The notes beneath the pieces were generated by a model, which was not told where the DNA came from, made no database searches, and saw only the letters and a program-made list of their open reading frames with translations. Shown here piece after piece: positions 35,702 to 43,831 of a DNA stretch of 64,000 nucleotides. Made by a program: the position numbers and the translations under genes. Positions within the stretch are counted from its first letter, which is position 1. Every line of letters starts with the position of its first letter. The stretch comes from Halothece sp964463655 (GTDB taxonomy: Bacteria; Cyanobacteriota; Cyanobacteriia; Cyanobacteriales; Rubidibacteraceae), in NCBI GenBank assembly GCA_964463655.1, contig CAYXDG010000001.1, positions 34,197-98,196 on the forward strand. Reading direction: 5' to 3'.

Positions 35702-37561
35702 ATGGGTGATTTGTTAATCAAAACGACAGCATTAATTCCTTTTTATGCACTCCTTGGGGCTGTGTTAACATTGCCTTGGTCGATGCGATTAATTCGGGAA
35801 ACAGGTCCAAGACCAGCAGCTTATATAAACCTTGTTTTGAGCGCGATCGCCTTTATTCATGGGTCTTTAGTCTTCTTTTTAGTCTGGGGAAACCCCCCCC
35901 AAGAAATTGTTTGGCATTGGCTAAAAGTTGCGGATTTAGACCTGACCCTCGCCATTGAAATTTCTCCGATTACTTTGGGAGCATTAGCGTTAGTTACAGG
36001 GATCAGTGCTGTCACCTTAATCTACGCTTTAGGGTACCTGGAAAAAGACTGGTCAATGGCAAGATTTTATGGATTAATGGGCTTTTTTGAAGCTGCTTTG
36101 TCGGGGATTGCCATCAGTGATTCCCTGCTGTTAAGTTATGGCTTATTAGAGTTATTAACCCTTTCCACTTACTTGTTAGTGGGGTTTTGGTACGCCCAGC
36201 CGTTGGTGGTTACCGCAGCGCGAGATGCCTTTTTAACCAAGCGTGTCGGGGATATTATTCTGCTGATGGGAGTTGTGGCTTTATCCAGTTATGGGGTAGA
36301 TTTAACCTTCACAGGTATTGAAACATGGACTGAGAGTGCCGATTTAGCCCCATTCAGCGCGACATTATTGGGGCTTGCTCTCATTGCAGGGCCGATCGGG
36401 AAATGCGCCCAATTCCCCCTAAATTTGTGGTTAGATGAAGCAATGGAAGCGCCGAATCCCGCCTCGTTGATGCGAAACTCGATCGTGGTCACTTCGGGGG
36501 CCTATGTGTTGATTAAACTGCGTCCGATTTTTGAATTATCTCCGATCGTGCAGGAAGCGTTAATTGCGGTGGGCTTGGTGACTGCGATCGGGGCTTCCTT
36601 GGTCGCGATCGCGCAAATTGACCTGAAACGGACGCTTTCTCATTCCACCAGTGTTTATCTGGGGTTAGTGTTTGTGGGGGTCGGGTTTGGGCGCTTAGAT
36701 ATTGCGTTGTTATTATTACTGATTCACGCGATCGCGAAAACCCTGCTGTTTATGAGTGCGGGAGCCATTATTTTCACCGTTAACGATCAAAATATCACGC
36801 AAATGGGCGGGTTGGGATCGAAGATGCCTGTGACAACGCTTTCTTTCCTAATCGGGGCATCAGGATTAGTGGTATTGTTCCCTCTTGGTAACTTTTGGGT
36901 GATGGGACAATGGATTGAGAGTTTTAAGACGCTTCCAGAGTGGTTATTGCCCTTTATTATGCTCATTAATGCTCTCAGCGCGATTAACTTAACCCGTGTC
37001 TTTCGCTTAGTTTTTTTAGGTCAAGCGCAGCCAAAAACCCGTCGCGCTCCAGAAGTACAATGGCCAATGGCATTGCCAATGGTAAGTTTAATGATCATTG
37101 CTCTGCTGGCGCCGTTAATCCCCCAGCGTTGGCAATTATGGTTTGCTGAAACTGGCTCGATCGCGAGTACAGGACAAGTCATTAATCAGCCAGAGATGTT
37201 ACTGTTAGTCTTATCGGGGGCGGTGGGCGTAATTTTAGGCGCGATGATCGCGCTACCTCGGACATGGATGCGACCTGTGCAGAGTGGATCGCGATTTTTA
37301 CAGGATTTTCTCGCCTACGACTTTTATTTGGAACGAGTGTATCGTTGGAGTGTGGTGCTAGTAGTCGAACTTGCGTCTAAGTTTAGCGCTTGGCTCGATC
37401 GCTATGTGATTGATGGCGTGGTTAACCTTGTCGGGTTTGGCACATTGTTTAGCAGTCAAAGCCTGAAATACAGCGCTTCTGGTCAATCGCAGTTATATTT
37501 GCTCACGATTTTGATTAGTGGGGCGCTGTTATTGATGCTTTTAATTAATTGGTCTTTTTAG
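35702..37561 (+). CDS. ndhF4: NDH-1 subunit F, CO2-uptake type (NdhF4)
   Basis: A 619-residue antiporter-like membrane subunit of a specialised NDH-1 complex. Motifs include LLELLTLSTYLLVGFWYA, the channel segment AGPIGKCAQFPLNLWLDEAMEA with NPASLMRNS, and many transmembrane helices. Followed by ndhD and a cup gene, this is a CO2-uptake module that hydrates CO2 to bicarbonate at the thylakoid membrane. I favour the constitutive NDH-1(4) form (F4/D4/CupB) because of the cup gene length; F3/D3/CupA is the alternative. Confidence 0.85.
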   Translation: MGDLLIKTTALIPFYALLGAVLTLPWSMRLIRETGPRPAAYINLVLSAIAFIHGSLVFFLVWGNPPQEIVWHWLKVADLDLTLAIEISPITLGALALVTGISAVTLIYALGYLEKDWSMARFYGLMGFFEAALSGIAISDSLLLSYGLLELLTLSTYLLVGFWYAQPLVVTAARDAFLTKRVGDIILLMGVVALSSYGVDLTFTGIETWTESADLAPFSATLLGLALIAGPIGKCAQFPLNLWLDEAMEAPNPASLMRNSIVVTSGAYVLIKLRPIFELSPIVQEALIAVGLVTAIGASLVAIAQIDLKRTLSHSTSVYLGLVFVGVGFGRLDIALLLLLIHAIAKTLLFMSAGAIIFTVNDQNITQMGGLGSKMPVTTLSFLIGASGLVVLFPLGNFWVMGQWIESFKTLPEWLLPFIMLINALSAINLTRVFRLVFLGQAQPKTRRAPEVQWPMALPMVSLMIIALLAPLIPQRWQLWFAETGSIASTGQVINQPEMLLLVLSGAVGVILGAMIALPRTWMRPVQSGSRFLQDFLAYDFYLERVYRWSVVLVVELASKFSAWLDRYVIDGVVNLVGFGTLFSSQSLKYSASGQSQLYLLTILISGALLLMLLINWSF

Positions 37562-37685
37562 TGGGCGATCGCGTTTGATCTCCGTTTTTGAAAAGGAAAG
37601 CGCGATCGGGTAACTCAGATTTTGTGCCCCTTCAATCCTACGATTTTCTTTCCCTAATTATTTTAAGGAAAATAAACCAGAAACT

Positions 37686-39167
37686 ATGCTAAGCACTTTA
37701 ATTTTAATCCCTGTAATCGGTAGCTTTTTGATCGGTTTCTTACCTGAAAAAAAAGCCGATAAATCTCGTCCCCTTGCGTTAATAATTGCGAGTGTTTTAT
37801 TAGGAAATACCTTCGCGATCGCGCTTCAGTTTGACCCTAGCCAAAGCGGATTATTTATCTCAGAATCATTATCATGGCTAGACCCAATCGGATTAACCTA
37901 CTATTTAGGAGTCGATGGGTTAGCATTACCCCTAATTTTTCTAAATAGCTTTCTGACCCTAGTAGCAATTTATGCCAGTAGCCAAAATATTGCGCGATCG
38001 CGCTTCTATTATGCCTTATTGCTGCTCCTTTCTGGAGGAACTACAGGCGCATTTCTCGCACAAAACGCCCTCTTATTCTTCCTATTTTACGAAATCGAAT
38101 TAATTCCCCTGTATTTTTTAATTGCCATTTGGGGCGGAAACAACCGAGGCTATGCAGCGACAAAATTCTTGCTTTACACTGCTATTTCTGGGGCGTTGGT
38201 GTTAGTATCTTTCCTCGGTTTAGTATGGTTAACCGATGCGTCCAGCTTTGATTATGAACTGCTACAATCTCAGATGCTTCCTGTCAGCAGTCAGATTATT
38301 CTGTTATTAATTCTCTTAGCAGGGTTTGGCATCAAAATCCCCATTTTCCCCTTCCATACTTGGCTTCCCGACGCTCACGTGGAAGCCTCAACCCCTGTTT
38401 CTGTGCTGTTAGCGGGAGTCTTATTGAAACTGGGGACGTATGGCATTTTACGCTTTGGGATTGGCTTATTTCCTGATGGGTGGCGAGTGCTTGCGCCTTA
38501 TTTGGCAATTTGGGCAGCAGTGAGCGCCTTATTCGGAGCATTAGCAGCCATTTCCCAGAAAGATATGAAACGGGTTGTCGCCTATTCCTCAATCGCGCAC
38601 ATGGCTTATATTTTACTGGCAGCAGCAGCAGCCACTCCCTTAAGTTTAGTCGCATCCGTAGCGCAGATGATCGCACACGGATTAATTTCTGCGTTACTGT
38701 TTCTGTTGGTGGGCGTTGTCGGCAAGAAAACGGGAACGCGAGACGTGGAAACCCTGCGGGGATTACTCAACCCTGAAAGGGGTTTACCCATCATTGGCAC
38801 TTTAATGATTTTGGGCGTGATGGCAAGCGCTGGTATTCCTGGAATGGTCGGCTTTATCTCGGAATTTATGGTCTTTCGGGGAAGTTTCCCTGTTTTCCCC
38901 ATTGCCACTTTGCTTTGCTTAGTGGGAACTGGCTTAACGGCGGTTTACTTCTTATTAATGATCAATCGGGTCTTTTTCGGACGGTTACCGCAAGCATTGA
39001 GTAATTTACCCGCCGTCCCTTGGTCAGACCGCATTCCAGCGATCGTTTTAGCGGTTTTAATTGTAGCGTTGGGACTCAATCCAAGCTGGCTAGTGCGTTG
39101 GAGTGAAACCCAAACGGCTGCTTTATCAGACTTCAACACAGAAACAGTGGTCAGAATCGATCATTGA
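37686..39167 (+). CDS. ndhD4: NDH-1 subunit D, CO2-uptake type (NdhD4)
   Basis: A 493-residue antiporter-like membrane subunit. It carries the conserved FLFYEIELIPLYFLIAIWGG with the essential membrane glutamate, KIPIFPFHTWLPDAHVEAST and KRVVAYSSIAHM. It sits 124 bp after ndhF4. Its last codon and stop (CAT TGA, 39162-39167) lie at the start of a 16-base motif identical to one at 60910-60925 that resembles an IS605-type end, so the natural C-terminus may have been altered. Confidence 0.88.
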   Translation: MLSTLILIPVIGSFLIGFLPEKKADKSRPLALIIASVLLGNTFAIALQFDPSQSGLFISESLSWLDPIGLTYYLGVDGLALPLIFLNSFLTLVAIYASSQNIARSRFYYALLLLLSGGTTGAFLAQNALLFFLFYEIELIPLYFLIAIWGGNNRGYAATKFLLYTAISGALVLVSFLGLVWLTDASSFDYELLQSQMLPVSSQIILLLILLAGFGIKIPIFPFHTWLPDAHVEASTPVSVLLAGVLLKLGTYGILRFGIGLFPDGWRVLAPYLAIWAAVSALFGALAAISQKDMKRVVAYSSIAHMAYILLAAAAATPLSLVASVAQMIAHGLISALLFLLVGVVGKKTGTRDVETLRGLLNPERGLPIIGTLMILGVMASAGIPGMVGFISEFMVFRGSFPVFPIATLLCLVGTGLTAVYFLLMINRVFFGRLPQALSNLPAVPWSDRIPAIVLAVLIVALGLNPSWLVRWSETQTAALSDFNTETVVRIDH

Positions 39168-39694
39168 CATCCTCTCCTGAAGTAAAGTCAGAGATGGTGT
39201 TGGCTGCTTCAACAATCTCGCCAGTGGCAATCCAGAATTGATCAGCCCCATCACCACCAGTGAAGACGTTATTACCGCCACTTCCCGCAAATATGCGATC
39301 GTCTGCTCCGAGGAAAAAGGGATCATTGCCATCGCCTCCATAGAGTCGATTGCCGCCTTTCCCAACAGTTGCGTCTAGGATATCATCGCCATCATTCCCG
39401 AAAGCGCGGTCATTTAAACCTACCAAAATCTCGTCATTGCAGGGGGCCGCGAATATCACCTGCTAAGAATTCTTCATCTAGTTTTTCCGCGATCGCGATC
39501 GCATTGGAATTTGTTTCAATAATGGCTGTTAAGGTTGGACCACCATCATCATAGGCTTCAATCCGAGCCGTATAAAGTTCAACCAGTTCTGTAGCGGTGA
39601 GCGCCCCAAATTCAAAGGCTTCAGTGATACTTTCTACTGTTGCCTCAATCAAGTTAAAAGTCTTCGGTGGAGCAAGATTAAACGTGGTTACCAT
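39151..39694 (-). pseudogene. Amidase/RTX-repeat protein remnant, antisense inside the ndh-cup operon
   Basis: The first 86 residues from 39694 (VESITEAFEFGALTATELVE, IIETNSNAIAIAEKL, GDIRGPLQ) are the N-terminus of a GatA-type amidase and stop at a TGA. Overlapping in another frame, 39459 to 39151 encodes Ca-binding RTX nonapeptides (GNDGDDILDA, LYGGDGNDPF, FTGGDGADQFWIA, then TISDFTSGEDV). The central amidase domain is deleted and the frames do not match, so it is a decayed amidase-RTX fusion. It reads against ndhD4 and cupB. Confidence 0.8.
39162..39180. repeat. IS605-like end fragment at the ndhD4 stop
   Basis: CATTGACATCCTCTCC followed by TGA. Identical over 16 bases to 60910-60925 and similar in layout to the tnpB right end at 26469. 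No hairpin arm follows here, so it is a truncated copy. Confidence 0.45.
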
Positions 39695-39767
39695 TAAAAT
39701 TCCTGTACTGTATGGGTCATCGTTAATGTAGGATGTTCCACAGGAAAGTATCTGTAACTAATCTGCT

Positions 39768-39816
39768 GATCCCCCCTAGCCTCCTCACGCTTTGCTCCGG
39801 CTTATTAAGGGGGGAA
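39768..39816. repeat. Dispersed C/G palindrome upstream of cupB
   Basis: GATCCCCCCTAGC, a central CTCACGCTTTGCTCCGG and TTATTAAGGGGGGAAC. An expanded version of the dispersed palindrome, followed by an AACAAAGAAC/AACAAATAAC low-complexity tract up to the cupB start. Confidence 0.7.
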
Positions 39817-39857
39817 CAAAGAACGAATAACAAACAACAAATAACAAAGAACAAATT

Positions 39858-41003
39858 ATGACTGTCAAAGAATTTGAACCCTCTCAACATCGTCTAGCAG
39901 AAGATATCTATCGCTTAGAAGCAGGGGAAGCACTTCTCAAAGATTCTCCCACTAATTTAATTGAAGTTGTGGGAATCTTAAAAAGTTATGGGGTTGTTTT
40001 AGATGCCTATGCCAAGAATCTAAAATATGTCGCCGAAGAACAGTGTTTAATCTTTTTTAATTTCTTTAAATATTTTAATGGCGAGGTAAACTTTAAAAAA
40101 TTGCTGCGTCATTGGTGGCACGATCGCATTAACTATGAATATGCAGAATACACCATGCGCGCGATGATGTGGCATGGTGGCGGTGGTTTAGATGATTATT
40201 TGGACAGTCCCGAATTTGGCAAAGTGGCAGACAAACTCATTCGCGCTAAATTTAAATCTAATCCTTTAATGCTAGGGTTTCATGAGGGATTTAAGGAATT
40301 TTTGCCTGAACATTTGCGCCAGATGGCTTATTACAAAGGATTGGGGGATTTCTGGACAATTATGAGCAAGATATTCTTAACGCTCAGCAATCGCTATTTA
40401 AACGGAGAAATTACCTCAATCCCCGATGTAGTTGAACATATCAAACAAGGTTTAGTAGCTGATGCAAATAGTCCCATTACTTATCGCGTAAAACTGCACG
40501 GCGAGGTGTATGAATTAATCCCAGAATCAGCAGGATTAACCTTTCTTTCTGATGCAGCTATTCCTTATGTGGAGTCTATTTTTTTCCGAGGAACACCCTT
40601 TCCCGGATTAGTTTCTTATAATGCTCAAGCCTACCAAATTCCTGTCGAACAGGAAGAATTCGCTTATGGCGCCTTAAATGCAGATGTGATGGCAACGGGA
40701 ACCGCAGGTGTCCCCCCAACCCTATTAATGCAGGATATGAGACATTATCTCCCTGATTATTTGAGGGAATTTTATCAGCAGTCGGGACGAGGAGAAGGAG
40801 ACTTACTGGTTAAGATTTGTAATAGTTTCCAGAAGTCCATGTTTTGCGTTACGACAGCAGCAATTCAAGGACTTGCCCCCCATCCTTTTGATACCATAGA
40901 TTTAGAAGAAAAACGAGAAAATCGGCATTATCTAGAGCAATGGATGGATAAAATTCTTAAGACTCGCTTACAGATGACAAATGCTGATTCGACATTTTCT
41001 TAA
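39858..41003 (+). CDS. cupB: CO2 hydration protein CupB/ChpX
   Basis: A 381-residue member of the CupA/CupB (ChpY/ChpX) family, the carbonic-anhydrase-like subunit that docks on NdhF/NdhD of the CO2-uptake NDH-1 complex and converts CO2 to bicarbonate with proton release. Conserved features seen are LLRHWWHDRINYEYAEY and MMWHGGGGLDDYLDSPEF (His and Arg candidates for zinc and catalysis) and the C-terminal SFQKSMFCVTTAAIQGLAP. The length fits CupB better than the longer CupA. It is separated from ndhD4 by a pseudogene and a repeat. Confidence 0.87.
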   Translation: MTVKEFEPSQHRLAEDIYRLEAGEALLKDSPTNLIEVVGILKSYGVVLDAYAKNLKYVAEEQCLIFFNFFKYFNGEVNFKKLLRHWWHDRINYEYAEYTMRAMMWHGGGGLDDYLDSPEFGKVADKLIRAKFKSNPLMLGFHEGFKEFLPEHLRQMAYYKGLGDFWTIMSKIFLTLSNRYLNGEITSIPDVVEHIKQGLVADANSPITYRVKLHGEVYELIPESAGLTFLSDAAIPYVESIFFRGTPFPGLVSYNAQAYQIPVEQEEFAYGALNADVMATGTAGVPPTLLMQDMRHYLPDYLREFYQQSGRGEGDLLVKICNSFQKSMFCVTTAAIQGLAPHPFDTIDLEEKRENRHYLEQWMDKILKTRLQMTNADSTFS

Positions 41004-41005
41004 TT

Positions 41006-41037
41006 AAGGAATTCCCTTTTTAACGGGGGGATTCCTT
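41006..41037. terminator. Hairpin after cupB
   Basis: AAGGAAT (41006-41012) pairs with ATTCCTT (41031-41037), with a further CCC/GGG inside. It lies right after the cupB stop codon; the T tract is in the loop instead of the tail, so its strength is uncertain. Confidence 0.45.
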
Positions 41038-41091
41038 GGTAGAACAAATGGATTAAAATGGCATCATTAATTCTTATTTTTTTGAGTTTAT

Positions 41092-41787
41092 TTAAGAATC
41101 AAAGCCACAAACTTTAATCCCCGTTTGTACTGCAGAACGTTCCATACAGCGATCGACCCAAGGCTGAATATTGCTAAAAGTGTTATACTCTAAATGTTCT
41201 TTTCCTTGATAAAAATCGAGCGCATTAATCCAAGGAAACGTTGCAATATCTGCGATCGAGTATTCTTCTCCCACTAAATATTGGCGACTTTCTAAGCGCT
41301 GATTTAAGACTCCTAAAAGACGTTTGACTTCATTGGTGTAACGATTTACGCCATAGTCATCTGTTGTCTTATCGCGGGCAAATTTGAAGAAGTGACCAAA
41401 CTGTCCAAACATCGGCCCGACACTCGCCATTTGGAAGAATAACCATTGAATGGTTTCCCATTCTAAATGGGGATCACTGGGAAGAAATTTCCCTGTTTTT
41501 CTAGCCAAATATAATAAAATTGCGCCAGATTCCATAAAGGTAATGGGCTTTCCCTCTGGGCCATCGGGATCGATGATAGAGGGAATTTTTGAGTTAGGAT
41601 TAATCTGTTTATATTCTTCATCAAATTGATCGCCTGCGCCAATATCAATTTTATGGGCTTCATAAGGAAGACCAATTTCTTCTAGCATGACACCGACTTT
41701 TTGACCATTTGGAGTGGCGAGAGAATAAAGTTGAAGGCGATCGGGATGTTGAGGGGCCCATCGCGAGGGGAAAACGTTAGCCGTCAT
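41092..41787 (-). CDS. Glutathione S-transferase, YghU/YfcG (nu) type
   Basis: A 231-residue two-domain GST-fold protein. The thioredoxin-like N-terminal half has LYSLATPNGQKVGVMLEEIG, where Thr/Asn after the first strand replace the usual Ser/Tyr/Cys. This is the mark of nu-class enzymes with disulfide-bond oxidoreductase activity. NPNSKIPSIIDP and FMESGAILLYLA (glutathione-binding E-S) follow, and the C-terminal half is helical with YSIADIATFPW. Cytoplasmic; likely redox defence. Confidence 0.87.
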   Translation of the reverse strand: MTANVFPSRWAPQHPDRLQLYSLATPNGQKVGVMLEEIGLPYEAHKIDIGAGDQFDEEYKQINPNSKIPSIIDPDGPEGKPITFMESGAILLYLARKTGKFLPSDPHLEWETIQWLFFQMASVGPMFGQFGHFFKFARDKTTDDYGVNRYTNEVKRLLGVLNQRLESRQYLVGEEYSIADIATFPWINALDFYQGKEHLEYNTFSNIQPWVDRCMERSAVQTGIKVCGFDS

Positions 41788-41930
41788 AAATGTACCGAGT
41801 TTGGGGACAGCAAAATCATAGCACTATCCTTTAAAAAATTTTCTCTACCTCAATCTTGATCTTGTCTCTCCACAAAGGGCGCGATATCATGGATTGAGTT
41901 GAATACAAATTTATAAGGCAAACATAGATT

Positions 41931-42020
41931 ATGGATATCTTAACGCTGGGTTGGGTTGCATGTTTAGCACTGTTTACTTGGTCAATTACAATGGTTGTCT
42001 GGGCCCGTAACGGATTCTAA
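41931..42020 (+). CDS. petN: Cytochrome b6f complex subunit PetN
   Basis: A 29-residue single-helix protein: MDILTLGWVA ... FTWSITMVVWARNGF. The start, the W-S-I-S/T-MVVW core and the RNGF end match PetN (subunit VIII), needed for cytochrome b6f assembly in the thylakoid membrane. It is followed 11 bp later by another tiny membrane protein gene, probably in one transcript. Confidence 0.96.
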   Translation: MDILTLGWVACLALFTWSITMVVWARNGF

Positions 42021-42031
42021 AGAGGTGAACT

Positions 42032-42172
42032 GTGGAAATTTTTTCTCCCCTGAATATACTGTTTCTGGTGGCGTTTGTGCTATTGGTTTCAGTCAGTGGT
42101 GGGATTTTATATCTCACTGCGATCGAATGGCGTGATCGCCGTCGTCAGTCGCGGGATAAGAAGGGGAAATAA
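42032..42172 (+). CDS. Small single-helix membrane protein
   Basis: A 46-residue frame with a GTG start, preceded at 5 bp by AGAGGTG. Residues about 6-29 are hydrophobic (LNILFLVAFVLLVSVSGGIL), followed by a very basic tail (EWRDRRRQSRDKKGK). It is directly downstream of petN and ends before a terminator. I do not recognise it as a named photosystem or b6f subunit; the linkage suggests a thylakoid membrane protein. Confidence 0.7.
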   Translation: MEIFSPLNILFLVAFVLLVSVSGGILYLTAIEWRDRRRQSRDKKGK

Positions 42173-42193
42173 TCTCCTCTCATGTTAAACAAA

Positions 42194-42222
42194 AAGGGAA
42201 GGTGAGTCGATCGCCTTCCTTT
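42194..42222. terminator. Terminator after the petN operon
   Basis: GGAAGGTGA and TCGCCTTCC form a nine-pair stem (one G-T) with a five-base loop, flanked by A and T runs. It can serve both the petN transcript and the convergent hydrolase gene. Confidence 0.8.
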
Positions 42223-42229
42223 AATTTAA

Positions 42230-43129
42230 TCAAGCGACGCGATCGCGCCACAGATAATAGGATAATAATCCTGTCACACTCGCAGGATTTTCTAAATGAG
42301 GTAAAACCCCTGTCCCAGAAATAATATGAAACCCTTTTATTGTCTCAGGATTTAAGTTTGCTAAGCGTTTTCCTTGTTGAGGACGACTAAACCGAGATTG
42401 TAATCCCCAAACAAAAACTGTAGGAATCGTTAATTGTTTCATATATTTAGCTAAATCGAAACAAATATCTCCTCTTAAAGAAGCTAAAGCGGAGTATTCT
42501 GCATTAGGCCTTAAAGCAGAAGTCAGATAAGCGGAAACAATTTCTTGGTTTAAGCGAGAGGAATCAGCAAATAAAAATTGCTCTAAAAAATTCCGTACTG
42601 CCCATTCATTTGCAGCACCCACTGCATAAATAACGCGATCGAGTCCCGGCAGACTTACCAATTGAGAAGAGGTTTGTTGGCGATAATCTTCACTAAAATC
42701 GCGATAACCAGAGGGAGAAACTAAAAATAATCCTTGAAATAATTGCGGTTGGGCGATCGCTAAACGAATGGTTAACGCGGCGGTTAAAGAAGAAGCAACC
42801 ACCCAAGCTGGAGACATGGCGACTTTTTCTAAAAGATGTTTAATTAGCTTTAAATAGTCTTCAACAGCGTATCTAATTTTAGGATGTGCGGAGTCTCCCC
42901 AACCAATTAAATCAGGTGCAATAACGCGGTGAGTAGCTGCAAAACTAGGATAAACTTTTGACCATTCATAAGCAGAAGACCCACCACCTAAACTATGTAA
43001 AAATATGAGGGGATCGAGTTGAGAAATCGCGGGAGGATAAAAGGACAAATCAGGCACAGAATATACCATTTGTCCAAGAGTTGTGTCTAGGCTATGCTGT
43101 TGAAAGCCTACTGGTTGATATTGTCGCAT
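42230..43129 (-). CDS. Alpha/beta hydrolase
   Basis: A 299-residue alpha/beta-fold hydrolase. It shows FLHSLGGGSSAYEWS (oxyanion region), VIAPDLIGWGDS, a nucleophile elbow and a catalytic His at H278 (LPHLENP). The elbow is VVASSLTAA, with S114 at the nucleophile position and Ala and Thr where G-x-S-x-G normally has glycines. No signal peptide. A full-length paralogue of the same size lies at 60016-60915. The upstream gene (43138-43632) ends 8 bp before it, so they form one operon. Confidence 0.85.
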   Translation of the reverse strand: MRQYQPVGFQQHSLDTTLGQMVYSVPDLSFYPPAISQLDPLIFLHSLGGGSSAYEWSKVYPSFAATHRVIAPDLIGWGDSAHPKIRYAVEDYLKLIKHLLEKVAMSPAWVVASSLTAALTIRLAIAQPQLFQGLFLVSPSGYRDFSEDYRQQTSSQLVSLPGLDRVIYAVGAANEWAVRNFLEQFLFADSSRLNQEIVSAYLTSALRPNAEYSALASLRGDICFDLAKYMKQLTIPTVFVWGLQSRFSRPQQGKRLANLNPETIKGFHIISGTGVLPHLENPASVTGLLSYYLWRDRVA

Positions 43130-43137
43130 ATTTTTAT

Positions 43138-43632
43138 TTATTGGGAAGAGAGTTTTTCTTTTAAGGAAGAAAGCTTATTTCTCACCGATTCGTGGCTATA
43201 TTCATCTTCTGGATGGGCAGGTTGACCTGGTTTTTGAAAGTAAGGACGTTCTTCATACATTTCTCCCCATTTTACATCGGCTTGACGGACAATTTCATAG
43301 AATAATTCTTGATTTTCTAGAATTTTCTCAAGAATTTTTTCTAAACTGGTTAGCGGTGATTCTAAGTTTTGACTGACGATCGGGTCAGCTTTAACCCAAC
43401 GCTTTAAAACTGCTTGCAATCCACCTGAAGAATCGGGAAGATTTCGATCAATAAATAAGTTAATTGCTGTGGTCACTTGGACCAATTTTGGAACAGGAGA
43501 TTCTCCTTTTAAGAAGTTTCCTCCCTCCCGTGCGATCGCGTTGGCTAAAGAATATTTCTGTCCTGATAAAATATCTCGTTGAATCTCTTTGTCTCGGTTT
43601 TTGTGATTGTCAGAATTGGTTTGAGAACTCAT
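43138..43632 (-). CDS. Conserved hypothetical protein
   Basis: A 164-residue soluble, charged protein (many K/E) without membrane helices or a signal peptide. The segments YSLANAIAREGGNFLKGESP and VQVTTAINLFIDRNLPDSSG look structured, and the C-terminus is helical (SVRNKLSSLKEKLSS). I do not recognise the family. It precedes the alpha/beta hydrolase gene by 8 bp, so they are probably translated from one mRNA. Confidence 0.65.
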   Translation of the reverse strand: MSSQTNSDNHKNRDKEIQRDILSGQKYSLANAIAREGGNFLKGESPVPKLVQVTTAINLFIDRNLPDSSGGLQAVLKRWVKADPIVSQNLESPLTSLEKILEKILENQELFYEIVRQADVKWGEMYEERPYFQKPGQPAHPEDEYSHESVRNKLSSLKEKLSSQ

Positions 43633-43683
43633 AAGCTAAAATCATAGGGAACTTTACTGGACTCTCTTCCTATTTTGACATTG

Positions 43684-43809
43684 ATGATGCGTGTTTTGAT
43701 TCAAAGAGTTAAATCTTCTCAAGTTGAAATTAATGGAGAAATTGTCAGCGCGAGCGAGCGCGGGTTAAACTTATTAGTGGCGATCGCGCTCTCAGATACA
43801 GAAATATAA
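43684..43809 (+). pseudogene. dtd: Truncated D-aminoacyl-tRNA deacylase (dtd) remnant
   Basis: The 41 residues MMRVLIQRVKSSQVEINGEI, ASERGLNLLVAIALSDTE are the N-terminal third of Dtd, which removes D-amino acids wrongly attached to tRNA. A stop follows at 43807 and the next bases already belong to the 3' flank of the symporter gene, so the catalytic TTQ and Gly-Pro motif regions are missing. The intact-looking start and codon use suggest a recent truncation by rearrangement. Confidence 0.85.
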
Positions 43810-43831
43810 GAATCACGACTTGTCAGTTGAT

